DNA from: Brevipalpus yothersi
Taxonomy: Eukaryota > Arthropoda > Arachnida > Trombidiformes > Tenuipalpidae
DNA length: 64,000 nucleotides
Direction: 5' to 3'
NCBI GenBank assembly: GCA_003956705.1
Contig: QZCP01000479.1
Coordinates: 161,161 to 225,160, forward strand
The notes below the pieces were generated by a model. The model had not been told where the DNA came from and searched no databases. It saw only the letters and a program-made list of their open reading frames with translations. This document shows, one piece after another, positions 22,982-34,340 of this stretch; positions within the stretch are counted from its first letter, which is position 1, and every line of letters begins with the position of its first letter. The position numbers and the translations under genes are program-made.

Positions 22982-24727
22982 TGTGAATAAGGCTCCCGAT
23001 CTCTTGGGTCAAGCAGTTCTTCTCTGGTTTGTGGTGAGTTGTTGAGTTGTTGAGAATTAAAACTTCGCACTCGTTGTTCGTGAAATGGTCACGAAAATTG
23101 TCAAACTCTTGGAATTTTGCTTTGCACAAACGACACTGTAAACATCCTTTTTTCTTTACACTTTCTGGGAATGTAGATCGTTCGACAAGTCTGAATGGAT
23201 CGCGAAAGTATATACAGGGTGTTTCATAATGATATCTCCTCTGAGAATTGTCAATAACTTTTGATTGCAATGAGTCAGAGATTCGAAATTTCATATACAG
23301 ATAGCTGAAGACTGACAAAGTTTTTTGACATATGACATGAGGTCAAATTCCAAATTTTTCTTGAAATTCCGTGAGGTCAAAGTTTGCTATGGTTTTTTCA
23401 CCATTATCTGGCAATATCTTACAAGCCAAACATGATACCAGCATTTTCATGCCACTTTTGAGTTGTCATCAAGAATGTCACCATGATCCATGCTTTTGAG
23501 GACTCAAAAATTGAGAAAAAAAATTAAACTCTCTCATAGCCTAGCTAGTGAAGGGAGGAGTTTCGAGCCATAAATGTTTCGATAAACTTATGCTCTTCAA
23601 TTTTTCTGAAGTCGCTGGGTTCGATAACTCACAAGAAAGTAAGAAATTTAGAATTGGTCTGATTTACTAGCCCTGTGTGAGAACCTTCATTCGCATAATC
23701 ATCGGCTCATTTGATAGTAGGGAGTACCAGGTGAACAGATTTTTTCTCGAGATATCAAGGATTAAGGGTTAGATATGCATTGGAATTTTTCCAATTTCAA
23801 ACTATCAGCCGAATATCTATCACGAAGTCATCATTAATAATTTTCTACTTTGGACAACAATTGATTAGACTTTCATAATTTTTCCATTCTCTTGATCTCA
23901 ACTGAGTTTTGGTGCGAGGTCCAAGAAAATCAAGATCTAACACAAATTCTTTTTGGTTTCTTCGATAGAGAATTCCATCATTAGAGATGAGTCGTTACAC
24001 TAAGAAACAAGCAAATGATATTTATGATGCTTACATGCGCTCGAAGTCTATCAAACTCATTGGAATTCTGACTCATTGAATTCTTCATCAGTATTCTCCC
24101 AAGCTCGATGACCTCCATAATAAGTTCTCTGAAGCCCCATTAGCTTATTACATCATAATTATCTCTGTTTGAGCCATATTTAACCAGGGATTCCCGTGAT
24201 GATGACAATACGTTGGCTACGAAGAAGATTTGTGGCTCGAAACTCCTCCCTTCACTAGCTAGGCTATGAGAGAGTTTAATTTTTTTTCTCAATTTTTGAG
24301 TCCTCAAAAGCATGGATCATGGTGACATTCTTGATGACAACTCAAAAGTGTCATGAAAATGCTGGTATCATGTTTGGCTTGTAAGATATTGCCAGATAAT
24401 GGTGAAAAAACCATAGCAAACTTTGACCTCACGGAATTTCAAGAAAAATTTGGAATTTGACCTCATGTCATATGTCAAAAAACTTTGTCAGTCTTCAGCT
24501 ATCTGTATATGAAATTTCGAATCTCTGACTCATTGCAATCAAAAGTTATTGACAATTCTCAGAGGAGATATCATTATGAAACACCCTGTATAGAAACTCC
24601 ACACTATTGGAATTAATGGAAAACTGACAAGCCCGTCAATAAGACTATCAATAACGTAATTGGTGAGGTTGATCTTTATTTTATGTGAGCATCTCTCATT
24701 AAGAATAGTTGTGAATTCAATGTCCAC
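22947..24727 (-). pseudogene. C2HC-finger ORF (copy 2) split by a transposon
   Basis: The 5' part is the ORF from ATG 24727 (MDIEFTTILNERCSHKI ... IPIVWSF) and the 3' part is the ORF with YFRDPFRLVERSTFPES and the finger CRLCKAKFQEFDNFRDHFTN then NEC, ending at 22947. The 1374-base element at 23215-24588 lies between them, flanked by TA on each side. Removing the element and one TA puts both halves in one frame, which supports a former single ORF. Cx2Cx12Hx5C as in the other copies. Confidence 0.7.
23215..24588. mobile_element. Tc1/mariner-type element with about 360-base inverted repeats, non-autonomous
   Basis: Ends CAGGGTGTTTCATAATGATA...TATCATTATGAAACACCCTG, flanked by TA duplications (23213-23214 and 24589-24590). 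The arms 23215-23575 and 24229-24588 are nearly perfect inverted repeats. The core keeps only a 30-residue stub at 23987-24079 (MSRYTKKQANDIYDAYMRS), similar to the start of the intact transposase at 51299 (MTRYTDDQKLDILIAYERS). It is therefore a deletion derivative of a DUF4817-type mariner. Confidence 0.93.
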
Positions 24728-24792
24728 ATTTTCTTCAGTCTAGTCATATACACTAGCACAATATTCCCAAAGTTTGGCTGAAGAAAAGCTAA

Positions 24793-25236
24793 TCACGCGT
24801 TGTTGTAGTGCAAGCCAAATGGATCGCTGATTCCATAATGCGAATTAATAGTCCCATTGACAATCGGAATCATACACTCATTCGAATCAAAGTGGCGATA
24901 AAATTGTCCAACACTTCTAAACATCGAATCGCAAAGAGCACAACTAATGCGTGATCTATTAAGAGGAGCTTCTCGATACACAATAAAAGTCGACGAGTAA
25001 CACCACCAAAGGCAATAATCGAAGAGAAAAGCGATGCAAAATGGTTGGCGCTTATTTTCGTGGAGTTCAGTGATATGAAGATCAGTGTTCGCGATTGAAG
25101 GTAACGAAACTTTAGATTCACTCGATTCTTCCAGTTGATCTTTGGAGGACAATGCCCATTCTCTATGGGAAAACTGCCCATGCTCTGATTTCAATAAAAC
25201 TTCTTTATCATATGTAATCAGTTGTGATAAGACCAA
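24793..25236 (-). CDS. Small single C2HC-finger protein, copy 1
   Basis: ORF of 147 residues. Finger CALCDSMFRSVGQFYRHFDS then NEC (Cx2Cx12Hx5C), preceded by aromatic AFLFDYCLWWCYSSTF and followed by a short tail ending GLHYNNA. First of four units in tandem on the minus strand (25.2 to 22.2 kb). No signal peptide. Function unknown. Confidence 0.5.
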   Translation of the reverse strand: MVLSQLITYDKEVLLKSEHGQFSHREWALSSKDQLEESSESKVSLPSIANTDLHITELHENKRQPFCIAFLFDYCLWWCYSSTFIVYREAPLNRSRISCALCDSMFRSVGQFYRHFDSNECMIPIVNGTINSHYGISDPFGLHYNNA

Positions 25237-25269
25237 AAAACTAGTCTAAAACTCTGTATAACTCATACT

Positions 25270-25945
25270 TCCAGAGATAAAGCCATTTTATTCTTTTTTG
25301 CTATCTCGAAAACGCGCAGTCATATCGAGATAAAAACGGTATCATTTGAATTCTCATCACAAATGTGATAAGATAAGAAGTTTTTCGTGGTTTTCGAAAA
25401 ATGATAAGGTTATTGAAAATAGGTTTATCATTTCCTGAAAAAACCAGATTTGAAACCAAAGTAGTGATAACACTATCATATTTCTCACAACTGATAAGAT
25501 AAGTCTGTACGCTAACCATGAAGAAGACTCGGGGACAAGTTGGTCGAAAATCAATATATCTTTTTTACAGAAAAACTGGGCAGGAGTCCAAAAAAATGAT
25601 AAAATTATTTTATCTCTCATGAGTAATTAGATAAGATAAGGTATATTTCATGCTCACAGCATTGGTACAAGTTGGTCAGAAACCAATTTATTGCCTTTAC
25701 AAAAAAACTTAACGTGAAACCAGAACACTGATAAGATTATCTTATCTCTCATGATTGATAGATAAGACTGCACACCCGTGATATCTCTAGCCCGTGGACA
25801 AGTTGGTCAAAAATCAATATATTCTCTCCATAAAAAACTAGGCATGAAACCAAAATACTGATGAGATTATTTTATCTCTCATGATTGATTAGATAAGATA
25901 AAGCATATTTCAAGCCTACAGGATTGATACAAAATAGTCAAAAAT
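25270..25945. repeat. Tandem repeat, unit about 132 bases, four to five diverged copies
   Basis: ACAAGTTGGTC(A/G)(A/G)AAA marks unit starts near 25535, 25667 and 25799, with a decayed fourth near 25930 and older units to the left. Each unit carries GATAAGATTATCTTATC-like palindromes of GATA boxes and CTCATGATTGAT. Coding potential absent. Confidence 0.8.
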
Positions 25946-26264
25946 TGGATTGAGCATCTGGTACTCATATTTTTACTCATATCAACGAGTAGGAAAGACC
26001 CTCTGATTGGATAGATTCTAAGTATATTCTATCTCTCCCTGGATCAAATTCTTCGACACATTCCAATTCCTCAAGCCTTAGCTCGAGACATCGAGAAATG
26101 AAGACCAGAGCCTTGTTAGTGTTAACCAGTCGGCACCGCGAGGAGGTAGGGATGGATTTTGTCCGACCGAGGGGTAGATTAATTATCACTAAAGTGTCCG
26201 AATCTAGCCCCTCATAAACACAAAATGTCACTGTCATTAAAATGTCACTATCATTTCACTGTCA

Positions 26265-26941
26265 CTATCCAGTGGAATCATCACCAGATTCATCCCCACT
26301 GGCAAGTAAGTCACCTAATCTTTTATTAGGTGTATGGCCCCTAAATCCTGTGCTCATCATCATCACTGCTACAAAAGCGTGTGAGCAAGGATTCACAGTT
26401 CGGAGTCCACTCTTGCACTCACAATACCATCCAATGACTTGCTCAAGCCCTTCTGCTGCAGGATCCATCAACACGAACACTCGCCATTTTGTATTCCTCT
26501 TGTGACGTGAACACATCCGTACACGGAACAAGAGAGGCTGCTGAACTTCGATGTTGTAGTGAGCAAAGTTTATGGTTGAGGCCTCACGGTGTACCTTGAA
26601 CTAGAGGTAATAATGATACATTATATGTACAATTCTCATAGGTTTCCAACCAAAAAAAGTATTTATCTCACCTCAAGTTTCAGTTTCATCTCCTTGAATC
26701 TTGCTTTGTAGGAGTTAATTAGCTTGAGACCATACCTGCCTGTCGCAAGATAGTAGGGCTCGTTGTTCACCAATGGTCTTACAAGCTGCTCTCGAGGGTC
26801 ATAGACCCGGAATGATCTCTCAACTCTGAAAAGACCTTCTGCTTGAATGAGAGGGAAGAGTTTATTCTCCAATCTCATCCTGCTGATCATGCCCGATTGA
26901 TGTACAATGCGAGTAAACTTGATTTTTATTTCTTTTTCCAT
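26265..26941 (-). CDS. SWIM-type zinc finger protein, transposon-associated type
   Basis: Two exons, 26941-26672 and 26600-26265, joined in phase 0 across a 71-base GT-AG intron (GAG|GTGAGA, CTCTAG|TTC); 201 residues. The N-terminal part has RSFRVYDPREQLVRPLVNN and YYLATGRYGLKLINSY. The C-terminal part has VRMCSRHKRNTKWRVFVLMD and the SWIM motif WYCECKSGLRTVNPCSHA (CxC-x9-CxH), ending in an acidic tail. Similar free-standing SWIM proteins occur beside DNA transposons in arthropods; whether this one is a host gene or element cargo cannot be told. The adjoining ORF at 26237-25977 has no recognisable features. Confidence 0.7.
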
Positions 26942-27193
26942 CCATTCTTGTCCTGAGTTTACAATAAATTTGGATATTCATCATCATCATTATTATTATT
27001 GCTAGGAAATATAAATGTAATTTCAATTGAGATTCAAGTAAAACTTGTTGGAATTGTTGCTGAAAATTAGCAGCTTCTATTTGATGTGTGATTATTTGTA
27101 CAATGAATTCTTTTTATTTATTTCAATATTACGATATCTCGAGCGAAAACCTTGATATCATAGTCTTCAATTGATTTCCATTTCTGAAATCTT

Positions 27194-27263
27194 GGAGTTC
27201 GTTCTACACAATTAATTTTGGATTCTTTTCTTACTCTCTAGCCATCAATGAACTGGATGAGAA

Positions 27264-27341
<78 letters not shown>

Positions 27342-27576
27342 TTGTGTTTTATCGAAAGCTTTTAAGCACGCCAAACTTGAGAAAGACACAATCTGATTGA
27401 TTTTCCAATTACTGCGAAAACTGGGAAATGGGCAAGCAAATTATTCATAACGAAAGGATGTTTGAGATGGAGGTCATTCTCCGCAAAAGTTTACCTGCGT
27501 TTTTAAGATACAGTATTGGGCTGCAGACGGAAGGTACTGAGTGTAAAAACGGAAGTTAGTGTAATGAAATGCCTGT
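27194..27576 (+). repeat. Direct repeat, right copy (partner at 17385-17743)
   Basis: Same sequence as the left copy, with a longer (GA)n tract (27271-27334). The two copies are in the same orientation with 9.45 kb between, which hold all but one finger ORF, the LINE and the SWIM gene. The bases outside the copies differ and no target duplication is visible. Confidence 0.85.
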
Positions 27577-27665
27577 GGAATGACTTGATTCTCATAACTT
27601 GTCAGCTTTAAAGCCATTGTTATAGTGTATAGCTCTCCATTATTCTTTGTTTCTCTTACGATTTA

Positions 27666-27740
<75 letters not shown>

Positions 27741-29410
27741 CCAATATCTCAGTGATTGTTTCTTCTGGTGTTGTTCGAAAGACTTCTCACTGAGAAAGTA
27801 TTCTAGTGGTTGAAATCATACACATCTTGTGAGATTTTGCCTCTCGATTACTCGAATAATTCTTACCCGTTCCTTCTTCCATCACAACATTTGTTTCATG
27901 AGCTTTGAATGTAGAGAAAGTGAGGCGAATTTAAAGTGAAAGTGAAAAAATTTCTCCTCTCCTCTCCTTCCAAGTGTACTGAAGGGAAGCGAAGAAAGAG
28001 ACCTAATGATGTGAATTAACGTCATCATTTTCATCCACTTCTTCGACTTGTTTATCTATTCATTTCACCTTTTCCATGACGATGAAAACCAATCACAATT
28101 AAGACTATACAGCCAACATCCGAAATTATAGATGACTTGAACACTATAACCATCGCCTCAAAGTTTAATGATTTCATCGATTTCTAAGCTAAAATGTTTT
28201 TTGGTGATATGAATCGACAAAAAGTGATCAAGTGCTTGAAAAACTTCTCAGCAATCACAGAAATACAGTGAATTATGGAAGTTGATGGCCATGAAGGTTC
28301 TAAAAAAAACACCGATCAAGGTAATTTAGCAATTTAGAGCAAATTTTATTCTTCAAATTTGATACAATTTCCATCACAATTGTGCTCTTCCGATTCGTTT
28401 TGTGTCTTCTGATGATTTTTGCAAACTGGAAATTTCGAATGTACTAGAAATTTCTCACACTGCTCAAAATCATTTCCCTGTATTTTATATCACTGACCAT
28501 TATCAATGATCACCATGATTACGATTTCTTATGTGTGCTTGCCATTGAACGAAGGAAATGTTCATGAGAAGAGAGGTAGGCAAAGTCTGGAAGGTCGTTT
28601 CACTGTATTTTATCATTTTTGACACTTGAAATGAATCCTCAATAGAGCAGGCCATCCCGCAAATGGGCTCTCTTCACTCTGCCTTTTTTGGTACAGTTTC
28701 GCCACCAAGATCTTTTTTTGCATAGTTTTTCAGTCTCCAAGGTAGAATATTTGGTCTGAGCTATATTGAAAACTCTAGAACAACAAGATTTGATGGAATA
28801 GTGTTAGCTAATCGCAAGCAAGCCCAAAATCTGTATCGAATAAGAGAGAAGAATCGAATAGCTAATTTTGAAGCCATTTTCAAATAAAATTCACGGGTGG
28901 ATGGATGTTATATGGGCGTGGAACTTTGGTATCTCGGGTTGTAAAACTGTGCATAGATTTTCTTAAATCATCAGGCCTCTCAAATACACCAAATTCGCTC
29001 TAATTTTATCAACATCTTACCAGAAAGCTGGTAAGAAATGTTCGAGGCCTGGGAGAATTCAATTGTGAAGATCTAATTTTTTCACATTCTTAATCCCTTC
29101 AGTTCACAATTGAGAATGTATGCTATGATTTCTTGGCAAGATTCCTGTGATTAACCCATTGGACTAGCAGTCAATTTCTTTCAGAGTTTCGAGTAATGAA
29201 GTTGAGCGTATTTTTTAAGATTTCAAACTGCAAAGCGTTTTTTATCCATTCCCATTTGATATTCATTGGAGCATTTGATCTAGGGTGAACCTAACAAGGC
29301 CAGCGATTCTGGCTAGATATGGGAATATTGGATGACAAGTGTGAATGTCATGAGAACGAGGATGACTTGTTTCCTCTGTCTCCCTTAATGAGTTACAAGA
29401 AATGAATGTG
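27577..29410. other. Long stretch without recognised gene
   Basis: Contains a (CT)n tract at 27669-27727 and, near 28480-28600, a diverged copy of the repeat block seen at 36561-37050 and 43806-44690. A possible mini-exon MEVDGHEGSKKNTDQ|GTAATT at 28276 has no partner. Nothing else supported. Confidence 0.45.
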
Positions 29411-30250
29411 ATCCAACAATGAGTCACTTAGAAGATGGTGAAATGATTGGTGGTCAATTGCTAGATCCGAAGAATTCTAGAGTCATACATTATTTGAATC
29501 AATTTGGTCAATTACAGGCAGTGGAAAAATAATATATTAAGAGTTCGATTTGAGCCTTTCTCGTCTGGATGGTTGGCAATATCTTGGAATTTCATGAAAG
29601 GATTTAAGACATCAATGTTGATGAGTGTGAAATTTTTGATTGTGCCGGTCAAATGGATCCAGAGAGAGTTTATGATGAGGGTATGGGACTGGTCAAGTAC
29701 TTTTAGGAGAAAAGATGCTCTATTCCTCTAGTGAAAAAAGAGATGGCTTCTGGTGGATTGGTAATCAGTGGAATGACAATTAGAATCGAATATGGTAAGC
29801 AAAGATCGAATTCAAATGGAAGTGATAAAGAAAACCAAGGGTTGAAAAGCAAATTATCGAATGGCCGAAAAACTTGGCTATGGGAGGAGCTATCAGAGAT
29901 CAACCCAAAAACTTGAAAAGTTCCTGCTTCTCATCCAAAAGTCGATGATAGGACTGTGAGATAATATAAACATAGAGTTGGCTTGAAAACTGTTAGGAAG
30001 CCAAAAAATCATGCAATTTCACTCGATACTCGGCAAAAACGCTATAAGCGATTTTTGATATTTGAGGCTGAGAGGAGATTGATAACAAAAATTCATCGAT
30101 TATGATGAGGCTTGTTTCTACCTCAGAGATGTTGGTGGCCAACGACAAACTAACAGCATGCAAAGTGATCACAGTTCAGGGGCTCAAAAAGCAATTCGGC
30201 GAGAGTTCCGAAAAATACCTCAGATCACAATTGATAGAGTGATGAAAAGG
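29411..30250 (+). pseudogene. Tc1-like transposase relic
   Basis: Pieces in different frames keep Tc1 landmarks in the right order: RTVR then YKHRVGLKTVRKPKNHA and RQKRYKRF (about 29940-30055), then FIDYDEACFYLRDVGG (about 30085-30130), the first catalytic-Asp region. Stops and shifts throughout; the second Asp and the Glu are not found. The 5' limit is uncertain. Confidence 0.65.
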
Positions 30251-31235
30251 TGATCAAGATTTTATTTCTAACCAAAATATACTTTGTGAAAGGCTGAAAA
30301 TCGAAGTATAGTCAAATGAATTCAATCGAAACAATTTTCTGACGTTTTGAAATCCTAGCATATTATTTTTTCGCTGTCTGTAAATAAAAATCATTGACTT
30401 TCCAGAGAGAGAATCGAGCAAAAATTCTGAATGAATTCTGAAAAATGTCAAATGAATGTAGATCATCTCACAGAATCGGATGGTATTCGCGCAAAAGATG
30501 CTGAGAATATTTGAGGGAGAGTGAAAAGGGGAAGAAGGAGGAAAACAGAGAAAAGAGTGGAAGAGCCTGTGTTATCTGAAAATTATTGCTTACACCTAAT
30601 TTGTCTATATCTTGTGTCTGATTATACAAATCTGTAATAGGTCTCTCTCTCGCTATTCTACTCTTATCATACAATATTGGGATCTCATTCGAAAATGTTT
30701 TAAGATCAGAAAAGTTAAAGAAAGATCAACTTTACTGAGCTCCAGCTGTTGCGCTAATCTCCATAATAAAAATGTATTGTAAAAGTTCGATCGCTTATGC
30801 TTCATAACTTATCACTCCAATTGTCGAGCCGGAATGCATAGTTTTCTTCGTTATTAAAAGCATTGAGAGTTGGACATTTTCGAGGTGCCTATTGGAGACG
30901 CTTCTGGACTCTAGTTATGAGTTTCCATTCGATTATCGATAATAATAATCATTCTCTATGTTCTCCCTATTTTATTCTTCCCACTATAATCACTTTCGAG
31001 AAGACCTAGACGAAATTCAGATTCGGGAATTCCGATTGATGATAATCCTAATTCTTGCTAGTTGTATTACTACTTGAGGTCAACTTTGGAAAGAGATACT
31101 CAGGTTTGAGCGTAATATCTTTGGAAATAAGAGGGAGGACTGTAGTCAAAATGAAGAAAAAACTCAATTAACAGCTCAAACTAAAAAAATTATCCTATCC
31201 AGCAAGTAAAATTTAATGATCTCACAAATTAGGTG
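30251..31235. other. Intergenic, nothing recognised
   Basis: AT-rich, with short purine-rich stretches near 30515-30560. No coding, repeat or RNA signal that I can support. Confidence 0.4.
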
Positions 31236-31957
31236 CCAGTGATGATAATTCAAAAACTAGTGAGCAGAAAGCTTTTAGATAGGACTGAGGTATTCACAAT
31301 GTATGATTGATTGATGAAATTCTGAATGAATATGAAATTTTGTAAAAAAATTTACTCTTTGATGTAGTGATTGTCAATTATAGCTTCAAAATGTGGAATG
31401 ACTCGAATTCTGTTGAGATTTTTATTGATAAAATATGGCACAAATGAAGATATCGAGGAATGGTATTCTTGGAATTTTGATGCTTTTCCTCAAGAAATAT
31501 CCAACTAGCTCACGATAAAATACTAGGTTGTATTCTTATTTGACAATTGGTAGTGAGCATTTTTGTTCGATTAATGGAGCTGTAGATGCTGATGGAGATT
31601 TTTGAGGGATATTCGTTGGAAGAATTAAATTTTTATGCGTCATGATCAATAAATTATGATAGATTCATTTATGTTCCCTAACGAAAATGGGAAGGAAAAT
31701 GCTTTTTGATGATCACATTTTTGATAGAACATTTTGACGACCAATGCACAAATTTTCTAGAAGTTAATTTGAAAGTTCAGGATGGAATTACATATTTCTA
31801 ATGACAAAAAAGTTGCTGTGGAGTGTAGCCTAGTTATTCGTGTATTCGTGAGAAACCTTAGACATTGAAAGTCGCAATCGACGTCATATTTATTTAGCTG
31901 AATAGTCTCGATGCCAAGAGAAAAGCTATTATCATGAAATGAATACCTATCCGAGAG

Positions 31958-31970
31958 TGGTATTTAAAGG
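31958..31970 (+). promoter_or_regulatory. TATA-like box of secreted gene A
   Basis: GGTATTTAAAGG lies about 120 bases before the start codon of gene A. The duplicate at 38.14 kb has GGTATTTAAGGG at the same place. Both are inside a strongly conserved block (GAGAGTGGTATTTAA..GGCTGCTGATCGCG). Confidence 0.5.
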
Positions 31971-32089
31971 CTGCTGATCGCGAATTCTGTGCTTTTTGAT
32001 TTGTATGATATCAACTAGACACAACTAAAAATCTTCAATTTTACCAATTTTGATATAACTGAGTGTTTATTAGATTGAATTCTCCTAAT

Positions 32090-32918
32090 ATGATAGAGTA
32101 TATCAAATGGATTCTTTTGGTGACTCTTTTGATGTTTGATTTGTCTAACAGCAATAGTGCAGATGAGGTAGATGAATTTTTTGGCATAAGGGTCAAGAAG
32201 ATAAAAGACAAGAAGAGGTATGATCACTATGGTCAATTCGCAATGGCCGAAATTTTGGCTCGGATATCTGCAAGGGGGTCGGACTTAAAAGGCACTAATC
32301 TGAAAGTGATCCTGGTTGGTGAAGGATCATGTAAATTCTTGCACTATGTCGTGGTACTCATCAACTCTCCCGATGAAAAAAGTGAAAATGTCTATATCTT
32401 ACTCCATGTTCATGGAGAACTATACCAACTCTCATATTTCATATTCCTTTTACAGGATCGAAACATCATTCTTTTTACTAATCTTGATACAACCAAGGCG
32501 TATGTGAATTCTGGCCCCTATGGGCGTGGTATTTCAACAGAAATTGAGGACAGAGAGAAGGCTAATCGCCTCTCGAAAAAATTTCTTGATGAAATGAGGA
32601 ACGCCACGATAAATGTCGATAAACTGATTGCCCATGTTTACGAGAATCCATTGAAGGAGAGAAAATATGTTACCGTTTTTGCACCCAGTCGGAATGGAAC
32701 AAGAGTTAGTGTTTTCATCTGCTTATATGGCTATTTTTCAAATTGAATTGATTCCCTATTCACAGAAACTATACGGCTTTGCTCTTATATCGGCAAATGG
32801 AACAGTTATCAGAGAACTGGGTCCTTCCTTCATGATTTTCAAAGAAGGGGTAGAAATCCCTATATATCCAGAATACTGTGGTATAAAGAAGCACATGAAT
32901 TTCTGGGATGTCTGCTGA
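32090..32918 (+). CDS. Secreted three-exon protein, cystatin-like layout, copy A
   Basis: Exons 32090-32407, 32456-32704, 32766-32918; all phase 0; 239 residues. Signal peptide MIEYIKWILLVTLLMFDLS. Two similar halves can be seen: a helix-like KDKKRYDHYGQFAMAEIL with strands LKVILVGEGSCKF...VVVLI, then EKANRLSKKFLDEMRN with strands KYVTVFAPSRNG and KLYGFALISANGTVI. Helix then antiparallel strands is the cystatin order, but no QxVxG is present, so inhibitor activity is not implied. The first donor (CAT|GTTCAT) is weak, and retention of the 48-base intron would keep the frame. The same intron in copy B is 41 bases and would shift it, which supports splicing. C-terminal Cys pair as in paralogues. 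Function unknown. Confidence 0.75.
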
Positions 32919-33382
32919 CAATCTTAGAAAGAATTCATGGTAACTCAAATATTTCTCGATAATTCAATGACACAAGATCCATGGAAATATGGCAAATCAT
33001 TTCAGAAAATTTATTGAGAGTGTTAAGTTAGCCAAATTTTTCTAAGAACGCTTTTAGAATTTTAAGTAAAGATTGAACCAATGATTGACCTTGAAAGGGT
33101 TTTACTCTTTCTTTCTATCTCTCTCTCTCTTGCTCTCTTATCTCGCATCTTCTCTTCCCTTATCATCAGTACAATCTCTTCTATCAGTATGTTTGAAGTG
33201 GATTCTGATAAATCAGCAGAGGAATAACTGCTGTAGCACAATTTTGCTAATATTGATGAGTAGAGCGCTAGCCTCAGTAGCTATTGACTGCACGATTGCC
33301 TCTGACCTGATTTCTTGGATTAGTAAGGGAGGAAAACTCATCTCATCGATTTTTCCCAGGTGAGAGGATAGATACTATATTT

Positions 33383-33706
33383 TTAAAATCTGTTGCCGAG
33401 AGATATGCCCACATGAGTTTGAGAACAGTACGCAGGAGAATTTGTTAGAAAGTATGCATTTTCGAACATGCAACTCTCAAAAAATTTGAAAAATGTAAGG
33501 AAATGCTTCGAGCCGATAAGATACAATTTCAATTTTCTGTGAGCAAAAACTGCACCCCATATCATCACTGAGCGAGTGATTTGAGCCTTTGGCTCTAAAC
33601 TATATTGTGGACTTTTCTTTCCTATATTTATATGATGATAATTTGCTCTTTTATTACATATCTCAGAAACAAAGCCTTTCTCACACTCGTGGTAAAATTT
33701 TTCCAT
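33383..33706 (-). pseudogene. Tc1-like transposase relic
   Basis: The frame holds PKAQITRSVMIWGAVFAH (Tc1 SVMVWGxxS block) and FENAYFLTNSPAYCSQT, where QDNAPAH would normally stand. The catalytic Asp of that block is replaced (LTNSPA). Fragment only, lying in the part of the segmental duplication that is unique to the left copy. Confidence 0.65.
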
Positions 33707-34340
33707 CTTTTCTTAGCGGGACATATAATGGCCATGAGCGTCGAAAACATTTTTCAATAACTTTCAACGTTAGGTAACGAATTTCTCGTTCTTGACACTT
33801 TTTGAGCAAAAGTTTTTCATCTTATCAGTGTCTGATAGAATGAGGATCAAATTTGAAATTTTTCCCCAGAGGACCAACATTTTCATTTTCGCATTTTCAC
33901 ACAAGAATCTACGCTTCAGAACCTCGCAACGTTGTTTTAAAAGCTCCTATTGGTAGCAAACGATGTTCGATTCCTGGACAGGAGGCACATTTTCATCACT
34001 CTCTCTTGTTCTAGATATTTTTTCAGTAACTTTCACCTTATTTTGGATGCAATTTAGTGTAAATAGAATCAACAATGAGATCGAGCTTGTGCAAATGCAA
34101 ATTTCTTGTATAATTCATCTCCTGTTCAAAGCTCTCATATTTTAAGTGATTTCAATTTTTGTGCAGCTAGTTGGATCACTGTTGATATGCCACAGTATTC
34201 CTCTATGATATTATTTTCTTTCATAATTATTGACCAGAGATCGTTAATTTGCCATCAATTATTTCGACAGAATTATTCGTTCAATCAAAAACGATGCTTT
34301 TTAGTATTGGTGTGATAGCTGCTCAGAAATGCAAAGTTTG

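Larger units (their letters stand above)
31236..34340. repeat. Segmental duplication, left copy (partner 37400-39680)
   Basis: From about 31236 to 33110, and again 33960 to 34340, the sequence matches 37400-39680 in order and orientation, including the secreted gene and its promoter (31.8-32.1 versus 38.0-38.27 kb). The stretch between about 33110 and 33960 is present only here and contains a transposase relic, so it is either a later insertion here or a deletion in the partner. Confidence 0.85.

Noticed and set aside
17385..27576. The two direct repeats as LTRs of a retrotransposon
   Set aside because: The reverse transcriptase between them is R1-like (non-LTR), there are no TG...CA ends, no primer-binding site and no target duplication.
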